This document shows positions 1-12,200 of a DNA stretch of 64,000 nucleotides, piece after piece. Below the pieces are notes generated by a model. That model made no database searches and was not told the DNA's origin. It worked only from the letters and a program-made list of their open reading frames with translations. The DNA lies in contig NC_065433.1 of assembly GCF_024362695.1 (NCBI RefSeq), positions 3,503,613 to 3,567,612 of the forward strand. Reading direction: 5' to 3'. The position numbers were made by a program, and so were the translations under genes. The DNA is from Pectinophora gossypiella. Taxonomy: Eukaryota; Arthropoda; Insecta; Lepidoptera; Gelechiidae. Numbering within the stretch: position 1 is the stretch's first letter; every line of letters starts with the position of its first letter.

Positions 1-30
1 CATAGGCCTCCCCCAAGGATCTCCACGACG
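1..30 (-). repeat. end fragment of an RTE-like LINE tail
   Basis: On the minus strand these 30 bases equal part of the LINE tail at 11027-11161 (encoding SSWRSLGEAY). Only the last bases lie in the window. Confidence 0.6.
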
Positions 31-71
31 AATGTATAGGAATATATGGTTATGTAATGTTTCGTGTGCAG

Positions 72-231
72 GTCTTCAGGCGACGCGGACGCAGCGAGCA
101 CGGCGGCCGTGGAGACTACTCTGGAACGGCTGCGCGGCACCCGGGGTGCCCTCGAGGAACTGTGGTCGGACCGCGAGCGGCGGCTCGAGCTCACCCTGCA
201 GCTGAGGCATTTCGAAAGGGATGCGCTTGAG
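72..231 (+). CDS. trio: trio exon a: spectrin-repeat segment
   Basis: The exon follows an acceptor ending tgtgcag at 71 and ends at a GTACGC donor at 232. It enters with one base completing a codon and leaves in phase 0. It encodes residues 1-54, a charged helical stretch containing ALEELW, SDRERRLELTLQL and HFERDALE, typical of spectrin-repeat helices with heptad Leu spacing. The 3' part, with the donor, is repeated at 391-484 by a tandem duplication. The exon before it lies outside the window. Confidence 0.85.
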
Positions 232-3200
232 GTACGCTGCTGCCAAATGTTATTTAAATTGGGTTGTTAAAAACTTCTATGGAATTGAAAACTTGTCATT
301 GAGAAGTAGCTTTAAGAAGAGTAGTGAAATAGAAGAGAGAAGGAAGTGTTTTAGTGTCCAGCAGTTTGACATTACCGACCCCGCGTAGTGCACCCGGGGT
401 GCCCTCGAGGAACTGTGGTCGGACCGCGAGCGGCGGCTCGAGCTCACCCTGCAGCTGAGGCATTTCGAAAGGGATGCGCTTGAGGTACGCTGCTGCCAAA
501 TGTTATTTAAATTGGGTTGTTAAAAACTTCTATGGAATTGAAAACTTGTCATTGAGAAGTAGCTTTAAGAAGAGTAGTGAAATAGAAGAGAGAAGGAAGT
601 GTTTTAGTGTCCAGCAGTTTGACATTACCGACCCCGCGTAGTGTTATAACGTCATCCGCCAAGGCCTACTCGAAACATTTTAGTACATGTTTCATTGAAA
701 ACTTTGTGTTTCTTACAAATTAATCGTTCTATGTTTTAAGAACATTTTTTTTTTTTCTTATAAAAACAATGTTACAAACAACACTGGAATACAGACATCA
801 TCCCAGCAGTCACTTCCTAGGTTCATACGCGAATGCTCTAGAAAACTGGGTCAAAGATGAATTATAAAAAGATAATCTAGACATAGAAGCCAGTCTAAGA
901 TGTTTGAAAGTCAATCTCATTTTTATTTTGACTGATTTACGTTTTTTTTTTGAAGAATTACTTAACAAAGAGTACGACATTTGACCACGTTTATTGATGG
1001 CGTCATACGTGTGTATTTCTATACAAATTCCAAAAAAATAATCGTTTTGACGTTTCGTAAAAGCATCACACATTTGACTAGGTTGTTGTGTTGTGTCCTG
1101 TCTACTGTTGAACTTATATAACATAAACAGCCTATATACGTCCCACTGCTGGGCACAGGCCTCCCCTCAATCAATCGGAGGGGGTATGGAGCATACTACA
1201 TTATATGGGTATACTGTTGAACTTATTACTCCTTAAATATTCATTACGCAAGTTCCACACACGCCCTAAGTGGCGTGACATAAGTTCAATGTCAACAGAT
1301 TTGCGTCAATATTCTCGCGGTTCTTATGCTATATCGCGCGTCAAGACATAAATCTGACTAGCGTCGCGACGATATGCATCGTGAGAAGTCGCAGTCTCAA
1401 CTATTGATCTCATATAGAAACAGCTTACAATAGCGGTCAATCGCTTATCAAGACAATTGAATTCCAATTCGGATTCTCATGATGTTTTAGATAAGGGGCC
1501 CTCAGTAGTAATGTGGAGTTTTAATGATGAGGTTATGGTTAAGGTGGTTGTTTGATAATGCGTTGGGGAAGTGCTTGCAAGGTCGGTTGTGTATGGTGCA
1601 GGTAATGATAGTGCATTATGTTATGAGGTACATGTGGTAGTAAACACTCGATCTGAAGACTCGAATTGTGCTATTTTGTTTAGTCATTCACAAGTAAAGG
1701 AAGTTCTTTTGGCTTTTGAATATTTGTTTCGAGTTCTTCTACGAACATATCCAAGGTCTATTGGTCACCTCGTAACTACTATGTTTAGTTAATTTATATT
1801 TAACCTGTAAATTCCTCCTGCATATCAATTTATTTGACGGCGGAAAACGACTGGCAGTGACATCTCGTAACAGGATTGTTATACTGTGGTCGACAAGGAT
1901 TTTGTGCCACTTGGGTAACGTTGGTGTGTCCATATATTTCATTTATAACAACTGTCAAAATTTGGCATTAGTTCCGATTGTAAACCACGTGTCAAGAGAT
2001 CCTTGTTACACTTTGTATATCAAAACAGATTTTTGTCTCTTCTGGAAAGTTTATCGGTTTGCGTATCGTATATGTGTCACATTTAGAACTTTTATTGTTC
2101 AGGGATTATTTGTATTAATAGTTGACATGTCATGGACCATCAACTATTTGGCGATAGTAGAGTTGGACTAGATACACGTTCTATGTGTAAAAAATAATAC
2201 AAAAGATATTTTAAAAGTTTGTGAATCATTGGCGACTTCACGGACCACTTTGGTTAGTTTCAGAACCCACCAGGGGTCCGCGGACCACCAGTTAAGGACC
2301 ACTTGTCTAATATACTTGTAAACCACGTGTGTGTGCAGGTGTCGTCCCGGTTGGAGCTGTGGGGCGACGAGTTGCAGCGCACGGAGCCGCCGCGGGACCC
2401 GCAGCAGGCCGAGCAGGCGCTGGCGGCGCACAACGAGAGTGTCGCTAGGATGCAACATGCTACTTACCAGGTGCCTGCTTATGACCAAGTCAACCATAGA
2501 TTTATAATTTACTAGCGACCCGCCTCGGCTTCGCTCGGGTGCAATGCTGAGGAAAAAATGAAATTAGTTACGACATCACATTAAAAACCTTAAAAAAATA
2601 ACAATATTTCTCCACTATTGTTATTATACATATAAACCTTCCTCTTGAATCACTCTATAAAACCGCATCAAAATCTGTTGTGTAGTTTTATAGATCTAAG
2701 CGTCTATGTACGCTTAGATCTTAAAAACTGGGGACAGAAAAAGCTACTTTGTTTTATGCTATTAATTTATATTTAAGCTATATCAACACTGTATTTTATA
2801 GTCTATGACTATTAAGAAGGCAATCATCGCTCATGGAGCTCATTAGAGGACTTTTAATTTAATTACGTAGGGCATATTCACCCTGTTCAGATAATCTTCT
2901 TCTCCTATCTGAGGGTTTGAGGTGGAAAACCAACGTCAGCAACCGTGGTGTCAGAGTTATTACTGAGAGCTAAGTAATTGCATCTCAGTACTTTATAAGT
3001 TATTATGAACGCTATATTGATGCAGATTCAGGCAGATACATAGTCTTGATAGTTCTAAAAGTATATCCATTTCTTTCATACACTTATCGTAGGAGAAGGA
3101 TGGCATCACTTTTAGATTTATCAAACTGAAATTGTTAATAATTATTGAAGTAATTGAAAGTTCAACAGAACGAACTTTATCGCTCAGCGACAGAGCTTTA

Positions 3201-6200
3201 TTGAGCAGAACATATCTATTGCCCCTTGTTTCTTTGCTGCTAAAAATCTTGCCATATTGTTGCATCGTCTATCAATAATCAACATACATAAACTGACACC
3301 TATTTCTCACCGTGGTAAGCGGAGACTATGGAATTCCATTTGTTTCGATCCTGACATACTTCTCTTGCTTCCTTCACATTCATTAATGGTTTCATTCACG
3401 CACGCCGGTTCAGAGTAGATCGCTCTAAACCTTTTCTAAGAACATCCCCAATTTGGTCTGGTTCCTCTGCCAACCCTGCCAATAACCAAAACGTATGAAT
3501 TAGGTACTTACTCGACCAAAGACAAGTTCTGATTGTTTTACTCAACCCTTCCCAGGTGGTCCAACAAGGGCAGGAGTTAGCGGCGGCGATCGCGGAGGCG
3601 TCCGACGTGATGGCTTCAAGTGGGTCGGAAGGCACGGAGGCGGCTCCATTAGATGCGCAGGCGCGCGTGCAGCTGCTGCTAGAGTTCCTGCATGACCGCC
3701 AGCTGGATTTAGAAGAGCTGGCTGAGGAGCGGCGCGCGCGCTTTGAGCAGTGCGTGCAGCTCGGTAAGTGCCCAATATCCTGGCCAAAGATGAATTATGA
3801 AGTGATAATCTTAGAATCTTCCTTAATGTGGGTTGTGTAATAAGGTCGATGGACAATCAAATCGTCGTTTAATGGGTATACCCCGAAAACCCGTTCTTGA
3901 CAATATAACAATAAGGAAGTGGGCTAGATTAAAGAAAAAATACTCGTATTTTGAAAACAGAACGAAAATAAATGAGAAGCGATTTATTTTCAAGAAAAGA
4001 ATATAGTAACAATAAGTTCTAGTTTATATATATATATAAATATATTTTATAGCCTCGTATTGCGCGTGTCACAGGTCAGTTCCAAAAAGACGCAGCTCAA
4101 GTAGTGAGCTGGATTCGCAACGGGGAAGCGATGCTGGCGGCGTCCTTCTCGATCCCCGGTACACTGGCCGAGGCTGAGCAACTGAAGCGAGAGCACGACC
4201 AGTTCCAAGTGGCCGTTGAGAAGACCCACGCCAGCGCGGTGCAGGTCAAGTATAGGTGAGTCTACCCACAATCTTACTTATATCAATTGATGACGTCACA
4301 CTGCAGGATTTCCATACAAACTCCAAAGACAATTTTCGTTTCGTAAAATTATCTCATTTGAAGGTTGGCAACTAGCCTATTTTTATCAAAATCTGTCGGT
4401 TCATTTTAGATTCTTTGCGAGAGTAACACGCGGTAATTGACGACGACAAACAACTAACATTTTACATGTGTAAAAAAAATTAATTCCCTTTACAGAGCGG
4501 ACGCTCTACGCGCGGCCAACCACTACGACCCGCACACCATACGCGAGATATCTGAAGAGGTGACGGAGCGATGGCAGCGCCTGGTGACGTGTGCAGAGGA
4601 GCGCCACAAACTGGTCACGGCTTCGCTTAACTTCTACAAGACGGCCGAGCAGGTGAGATGTACATAAACTCACATTAGTAACTCCTAAAGGGATAGACAA
4701 GGCCACAAGTAATCAGAAGACAACTTGTAACCACTGTTGATGTTATGTTCTTAGATCTATTGCAACGTATTTGCGATAAAGCCCAGGGAGAAAAGTCACG
4801 AACAGAAGTCAATACCACCGTTTGGGGTTCACATACAAGCGAGAGTAAAAAGTTTTTAATTATTTGTTTTTTAAATGAATAAAGTCTTTTTGGTGTGTTT
4901 CCCTTGGGTAACTAGTTATTAACCGAAATATAAAAGATAGAGCAAGTGGTTCAAATATCATGATAAAATATCTAGTTAGAAACGACACAAGTGCCCTCTA
5001 TGGATTTTCATGATATTGTTTTGCATTCACTCTCAGTTCAGTATAGAAGCGTAGCAGTAGCCATAGCATGGAGCACCCAAACCGCGCGAGACGAGATATC
5101 GGAACCAATAGAATTGATTTATTTATCACGTAGCCAATAGCGTTGGCTCATATGTCGCATGGCTTATGTATCGCATCGCGCGCGGTACGCGAGTACCATA
5201 TTGCGAGATTTGGTATGAATAGAACATTACTATTTTCCATATCTGTGATGCAATTTGATGTCCCTATTTGAGTGTGTACATAAAGTAACTTTATTTGATG
5301 TTGTGAGCAGGTGTGCTCGGTGCTGGATTCACTGGAGCGCGAGTACCGGCGTGATGAGGACTGGTGCGGCTCCTCGGCCGCGCCCCTCGCTGACGAACAC
5401 GCACCCGCCAACATCGACAAGGCTGCCCATGTACGTATACATTTTTTGTTCACTTACCCAACCTTAAGATTTGACAGGACCGGTTTTTACTTTGCGACTT
5501 CATGTCTAACCTTCCACCCCGCGAAAACCAACCTAATACGGGTTAGGTTATATATCTCTGAAAAGCATTTCTCAGGAATGTGGGTTTCCTCACGATGATT
5601 TCTATTCACCGCTTAACACGAAATAGACATTTAAGATGTACACATCAATTCGAAAACAATTTCGGAAATTGTTAGTTTGTGCTAAATTGGAACCGCTGCT
5701 CAAGAAGCTGGCATTAAAATGTACTAGCTTTTGGCATGTTTATTCCTAAATACAGATTTTTGATGTGTTATTTGAAGTAAGATTGATGATGTAATAACAC
5801 ATTTTCAAACACATTCTTTAGAACTCGTTTCGGCGTTTCATAGATTGTGTTGACTTGTTTAGTTTGTTATGTGATCTGCTTTCTCTCACAGGTGGCAGCG
5901 CTGATAGTGAAGCACGGCGAACAGAAGGAGGCGTTCCTGAAGGCGTGCACACTCGCGCGGCGCACAGCCGAGACGTTCCTCAAGTATGCGGCGCGGTCGG
6001 CGCAGGTGCACGGCCAGACGCCCGCCGCCAGCAAGGCGCACCACGAGCAGACGCGCGCCATCCTCGACACGCTGCTGGCGCAGGAGAACAAGGTAACATC
6101 ATACCACACCCCGGACGCTTCATACAAAACACCTCGTTTTATACAGACACTACACATTGACGTTATCGTACACGCGAAAAAAGTTTTTATACAATCATCA

Positions 6201-9200
6201 GTCAATATCCCAATTTTTCGAACAGTGTGACTGAACGGGTTTTATAGGTGCACAATATAAATAAATAGACACTTCACTTAAAAATTAGTTAGTCACTTAG
6301 CCCACGTACAATGTTATTACAAGATATTAGCGTGTAATATGCTAATAGGTGAAGGCGCTGCGCGGGTGCGGGAGGTTACTATCAAATCATATATTCAGAA
6401 TGTTGAAAATAATACGCCACACTGTCACTAGATGTCATTTGTATTTCCATACGTAGGGTTCTGTTTCTAAAATGCATGGAAGGAAATGGACATACAAACT
6501 TCTTTACTAGTTGCAGTGGTCTGTCGGGTTGCATCGGGGTAAACAATATTCCATCAGTAGCAAATACCACACAAGGTGTTTTGAATTATTATCTACCAAA
6601 AAAAAAAATCACGTCAAAATAATAACAATTATGTTAGCAACATATAATTTTGACCGCAAATGGTGACATAATATGAATTATCTTTTCAAAAATACAACAA
6701 ATAGTTTATGAAACGGCATTTGAAGAGGCGATGTCAGTGTTTGTTTGTCTGAAAACAATTCCTTTAATGTCACATGAAAATATTTACGTTACGGAGAGCG
6801 GACGTTGTGTTATTATTGGCGCATGCGCGAGTCATTGCCACTGCCATTGTCGTGGTGGAACAAAATGTGCTTTGTGTGTTGGCATCGCTGATGGTATCGC
6901 GGCTGTGAGGCTCCCCATGCAGTGTGACATACAGTGCCTCGCTCACATATACACACTATGTGCGGCCATGATTAGGGGCCTTTTTATGGCGCTCGTACAC
7001 CCGGTATTTGTTATTTCTTATAAATCTAATTTCAAAAATTACATTTTTATTTATATAGTTTGTCGTTTGTGTATTTTTGTCACATTCTGCTTGCCAGCTT
7101 CGGTTACGCTGAAGCTAACCAAGTACTTTAAGTTCACACAAATAAGCGTTACAGTTTACTATTTAAAACAATATTTAACAGTTACAGTGTTTTGTTTTGT
7201 ATCGATCGGTACAAAATAAAAGAAGGAACTGACATTAACACACAACGACTCCACCAGGTATTGGAGCTATCGACATTCCGCAAGAAGCGCCTGGAACAAT
7301 GCCAGCAGTTCGCTCTGTTCGAGCGGTCTGCGCGCGCGGCGGTGGAGTGGATCCGCGAGACGCAGGAGCGGTGTGGCGCGGCAGCTGCGGCGGCGGCGGC
7401 GGGCGTGGCGCGTGAGAGCCGCGAGCGCGTGCGCCTGCTGGCCCAGCTGGCTGATGGACTCGTCGAGAAGGGGCACCCACACGCCGTGCAGATCAAGGAG
7501 TGGGTCGCCGCGGTTGATGCCAGGTATACACCCTCTTACATCCTGTAACGTACCTAGTTGAGGGGACGATTATATCAAGTCTTCTTACTTCCAACAGGGT
7601 ACTCTGTTCTACTATTTCTGTCACAAAAGTTGAGTGAAATAAACAAAGATAGTTTCTAATCAGTCGGACCCAATTAATTTTTAGATAACTGAACCTTGAG
7701 TTCATTCAATGCAGATCTGAATAGGCACCCTAAGCTCGCTACACCATCTACATTCTCTTAACCTCTCTAATAGCGGGAGTGGTGTCAAGAGCAACCCCAT
7801 TTGAATGACTAAAAAAAAGAATAATAACATTACCTAGCCAGGAATCGCACCTATATATATATATGATGATGATGATGATGATGATCTCTCCGACCGATTT
7901 CGGCCATGGCGACCAATAATATATAGTATATATCGTACCTATATATTGTACCTACTCCAATTTTGCTACACTATATAGGAAGGCCGTTTGATCGCCGGTT
8001 CGACCTTGTGATCCATTTACCTACATCAGCGACCTTTGTTACACGAACAATGACCGTTTACATTTATTGTATTGTACCACCGAGATACGCGGTATTTATA
8101 GACCATATATTATTATTTTAATGAGTGTTAAAATACTTAAATATAGTAGAGTACTCATCCTTCTGAAATTGAAATTTTATGACAATTTTAAAAATACACA
8201 ATTTATTAATGATTTATTAGTCTTCTGCTATTTGTTTTAATGAAAATCATCATTCATTTAAGAGCCACGCTGTTGTCGATATAGCATTCTCTATTCTTGT
8301 CTATCACCAATTCTTTGATTTCTTTATAAGACACGACTTTCGCCTCCCCTTTAATTTGTTTCATGTAAACATTCTTGGATCTTCCCTCCGATGATGTTTT
8401 TAATAAATTCCTCGTGGCTTATTAAGTGTTCTAACATCTTGTCTCTTCTGCCCTCAATAACTATTAATATTTGAATATTTTTCTTCCTAATATCCAGATA
8501 TGCGGAGTTCAGCGGTTCGATGGAGGGCGGGGAAAGCGAGGCGGAGAGCGACAGTGGGGTGGCGCCTTCGCTGGCGTCCTCGCAGTCCGCGGAGGGTGAC
8601 ACCCGGGCCGAGCCCCCGCCGCCTGCGCCCGGCGACGAAAAGCGACGCAGCGCCCGCCGCAAGGAGTGAGAACTCATTCTATCTGTCTGTCGAGACGCTA
8701 CTGCCGCTACAGCCATACTAAATCTTACTACAAGAACGATAGTTAATCATTTGATATAAATGTAAAGGCCTGAGATCAGAAAAGGTCTATAATCTATTCA
8801 GCCCATATTCACCTACTGCAGGACTACAAGCCTTTCTTTAACGCCACTCCTTAAAGTCCTGGACAGGTCCCATCCATTTCTTTCGGCACATCCATCGCAG
8901 AGAGATACTCTCTGTCAGAAACACATTTTTTTAGTTGACAGCTCTGGAGATAGTGTTCTTCATTTACATTAAATGCAGGAGAGATACAAAGCTGGGTTTA
9001 GAACTATAGTACTATAATAAAGCTATATGACTGCTAAAATCCAGAAAAATATCCACACGAGAGCAATAAACTACGTAACCGCTTGCTGCCGTGTGTGACG
9101 CTCTTTCAGATAAAGCTTTATTACCTGTAGGGCGTTACAAAGGCTGTTTATGATTTGTATTCTGTGTGTATCAGGTTCATAATGGCGGAGCTGCTGCAGA

Positions 9201-12200
9201 CGGAACGAGCGTACGTCAAGGACCTGGAGACGTGCATCACGTGTTACCTGCGCGAGATGCGCACCGACCCCGCCGCCGTGCCGCCCGCGCTGCAGGGAAA
9301 GGTACTCTACTTCACACATATACCCAAAAAAACACAGTGATTGATTCTGGGAATACACATTTTTCACAATACAGTTATACTATTCCCATTGATATAGATT
9401 GCATATGTTTGTGTTTAGAATAGACACTGGCCGCCAGGAATAATACATTATTCCGTTTTCAAACTTTACCTTACCTGTTTTCCGTATACACGCACTTAGC
9501 GCGAGTGATAAATACGTCCATAAAACGTAGTGGTAATACTGAGAAGTAGTGCCGCTGTTACCATTAGTAATTCTCAATGGTAATAGTGAGACCGATCCTA
9601 TACGCCAAGGACCTGGAGACGAATACATGAGCATATTACGATAAGATGGATACTTTCTAATAGTTTCCTAAGGGTCAACTCCTTGTTCCAAAAATTAGAC
9701 GATTCTTTTACTTTGGAAGTTTTTGTACTTCAGAAGACACGATAAGTCATTGGTCCTTACTATTCTAACCTGTGATTGCCCTGTAGTTCCTCTTCGAAAG
9801 TGAATATTGTTTTTATTAAATAAAGCATCTAATGACGCGAACAGGGTAGTTTCCTAGGTCAAAGATAAATTATGAGAACTGATTACTCAATAAAGGTGAC
9901 AAATAACGTTTTCTTTTCTATTTTACTTATTTATGAATTAATAAAGAAAAAAGTGCGACATTTTGTCACGTTTTTCTATGAGTTCACAGGTGCCATTTTT
10001 ATATAAATTCCATAGTAATTTCGTGTTTTGACGTTTAGTAAATAGTAACTGATTTGAATAGTTGGAAACTAGCCTATTGTCGTTAATAGAAGAGGTCCTA
10101 TACCTGTTCTCCTCAAAATTCATTCAATAAATAAATACATTTACCTGTAACAGATTTCTGAGGAAAAAATATGAAAATAAACTGTATATGTATACTTAGA
10201 AATCATAAATAAAACCCCACTTGGTGCAGAAATGGTGACTTACATTTTCCCTCAGGGAATGTCCCTCAAGTACTACTATATATTTATATATGATGACGTC
10301 AAAACCAACACACCTTTCTTCCTAAGTAAACCCGACACAAGAATCGTTCAATGAGGGACTTTCCAATCAGCGTTCCCCAAAACCACGATAGATGGCGTTG
10401 TTGAGTTCTTTCTTCGTTTAAACTTCCAATTTCATAGATAATAGACATATGCTTCTTTCATCTTTGTTATTGGGTATAAAATGATGACCCTTTTTATTAC
10501 ACCAAGGTACAATAACAACTTACACCCATTATTATTCTGATCAAACTAAAGAGAAACAATATAGGTAGCAACATAATTTTATACATGAGATTTTTTTAAG
10601 GAAATTTTCAACTTTTAGTAAAAGATTCACTTGCAGTTTTAATAAAAATATCGATGTGGCCTTTATAACCCCCCTATTTGTCACTTAATATGTTCAATAA
10701 TATAAGTGACATTGATCGTCAGGAGGAGATAATATTCGGCAACATCGAGGACATATACCGGTTCCACGAGCGCGTGTTCCTGCGCGAGCTGAACAAGTAC
10801 GAGACGATGCCCGAGGACGTGGGCCACTGCTTCGTGACGTGGGCGCGCGAGTTCAACATGTACGTCTCCTACTGCCGCAACAAGCCCGACAGCAACGCCG
10901 CCGTCGTCCAGCACGCCGGGGACTACTTCGAGAGGTAACATTCTACGTCTAACTGTAGTCGTAGAATAAGGAATAATACTACGTATATTGAAGAGTTTTA
11001 AGACAGTAAACGGATGACGCTCAGTGGGTAGGCCCGCTACAAGGTGGACCAACGATCTGGTGAAGGTCGCGGAAAGCCGCTGGATGCGCGCAGCGCAGGA
11101 CCGATCGTCGTGGAGATCCTTGGGGGAGGCCTATGCCCAGCAGTTGACGTCGTATGGCTGATAATGATGATGGTGAAGACAGTAAATAAACAGAAACTTT
11201 GTAAATAAGGCCAGTGATTATTTAGAAGATATGAATGCATGGAATTAACTGTCTGGCCCATCATACTAAGGTTTTTAGCTTTCCTCTGATAAGAAGGGAT
11301 CTCCTTGCATGATAGTCGATATTTTGACTTACTGACCTGCAGATTATAATACACAAGATGATCTTTAAATATATCTTCGCGGAGCTCTTGAGTGTCGTAA
11401 AGTTTGCGGACGAGTCGAGTGTGGAGTGGAGAGCAATTAAGTATGGCGCGCGTTTCGCGCTCTCTTGGTCCTTCCAACCTCTGTCTTCTATTCCGAAGAT
11501 TAACTCGACGATTGGTTCATATATTTTCCTGTCAGTGAGATTATCTTAAGGTGATTCGTTTTCCATACAAAAGTTGATGCAGTGCTACAGGAAAACGGAT
11601 AGAGGAATATTGTTATAAAACCGATAAATAGTAATATTTTGGTGTATTATTTTCGCAAACTAACAAAAATTTAGGGTCCGAATACGAGAAGTACCATATT
11701 TCAGACCCTCAATTTTGATCAATTCTACATTTGTAGTGGTGCAGATTACAGTGTATTTGCTGAGCGTGTAGAGGTGTCAATGTTAGTTTGTGTGCGTGAT
11801 AGTTTTTTTTTTCTAAAGGCTTTGACTACTTGACAAGTGTAATAGAATGTCAGTGACAATTTATAAAGAGATTTTGTATGAAGAGAATAAATATAAATAA
11901 AAAACTAAAAATACTACAATCTGAGAAAAGGAATATTGGAAAAATATTTTTGTAAAAACACAAAAACAAACAAATACACAGTATTTTAAACATTTTTAAA
12001 TAATGGGTAAATACCGTGTTTTAAAAGAGGACATATATTATAATAAAAAATCAATACATAAAATGAAATGGCTGTATGGGCATAGTTCCCTTTGCCTTAC
12101 CCTTCGGGGAAAACCAAATCAAAAAAGAAGTTGTTGCATTTGCCGGCCTAAATAGTAGTCATTTATAATTAATTGTTTTTCCATCCAACATACAGATTTA

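Noticed and set aside
6731..7219. 162-codon intron frame rich in Cys and hydrophobic residues
   Set aside because: AT-rich codon usage, no domain and no splice role; it ends just before the acceptor of exon h by chance.
7182..7496. Minus-strand frames over exon h and similar antisense frames over exons c, g and k
   Set aside because: Shadows of GC-rich coding exons in other frames.
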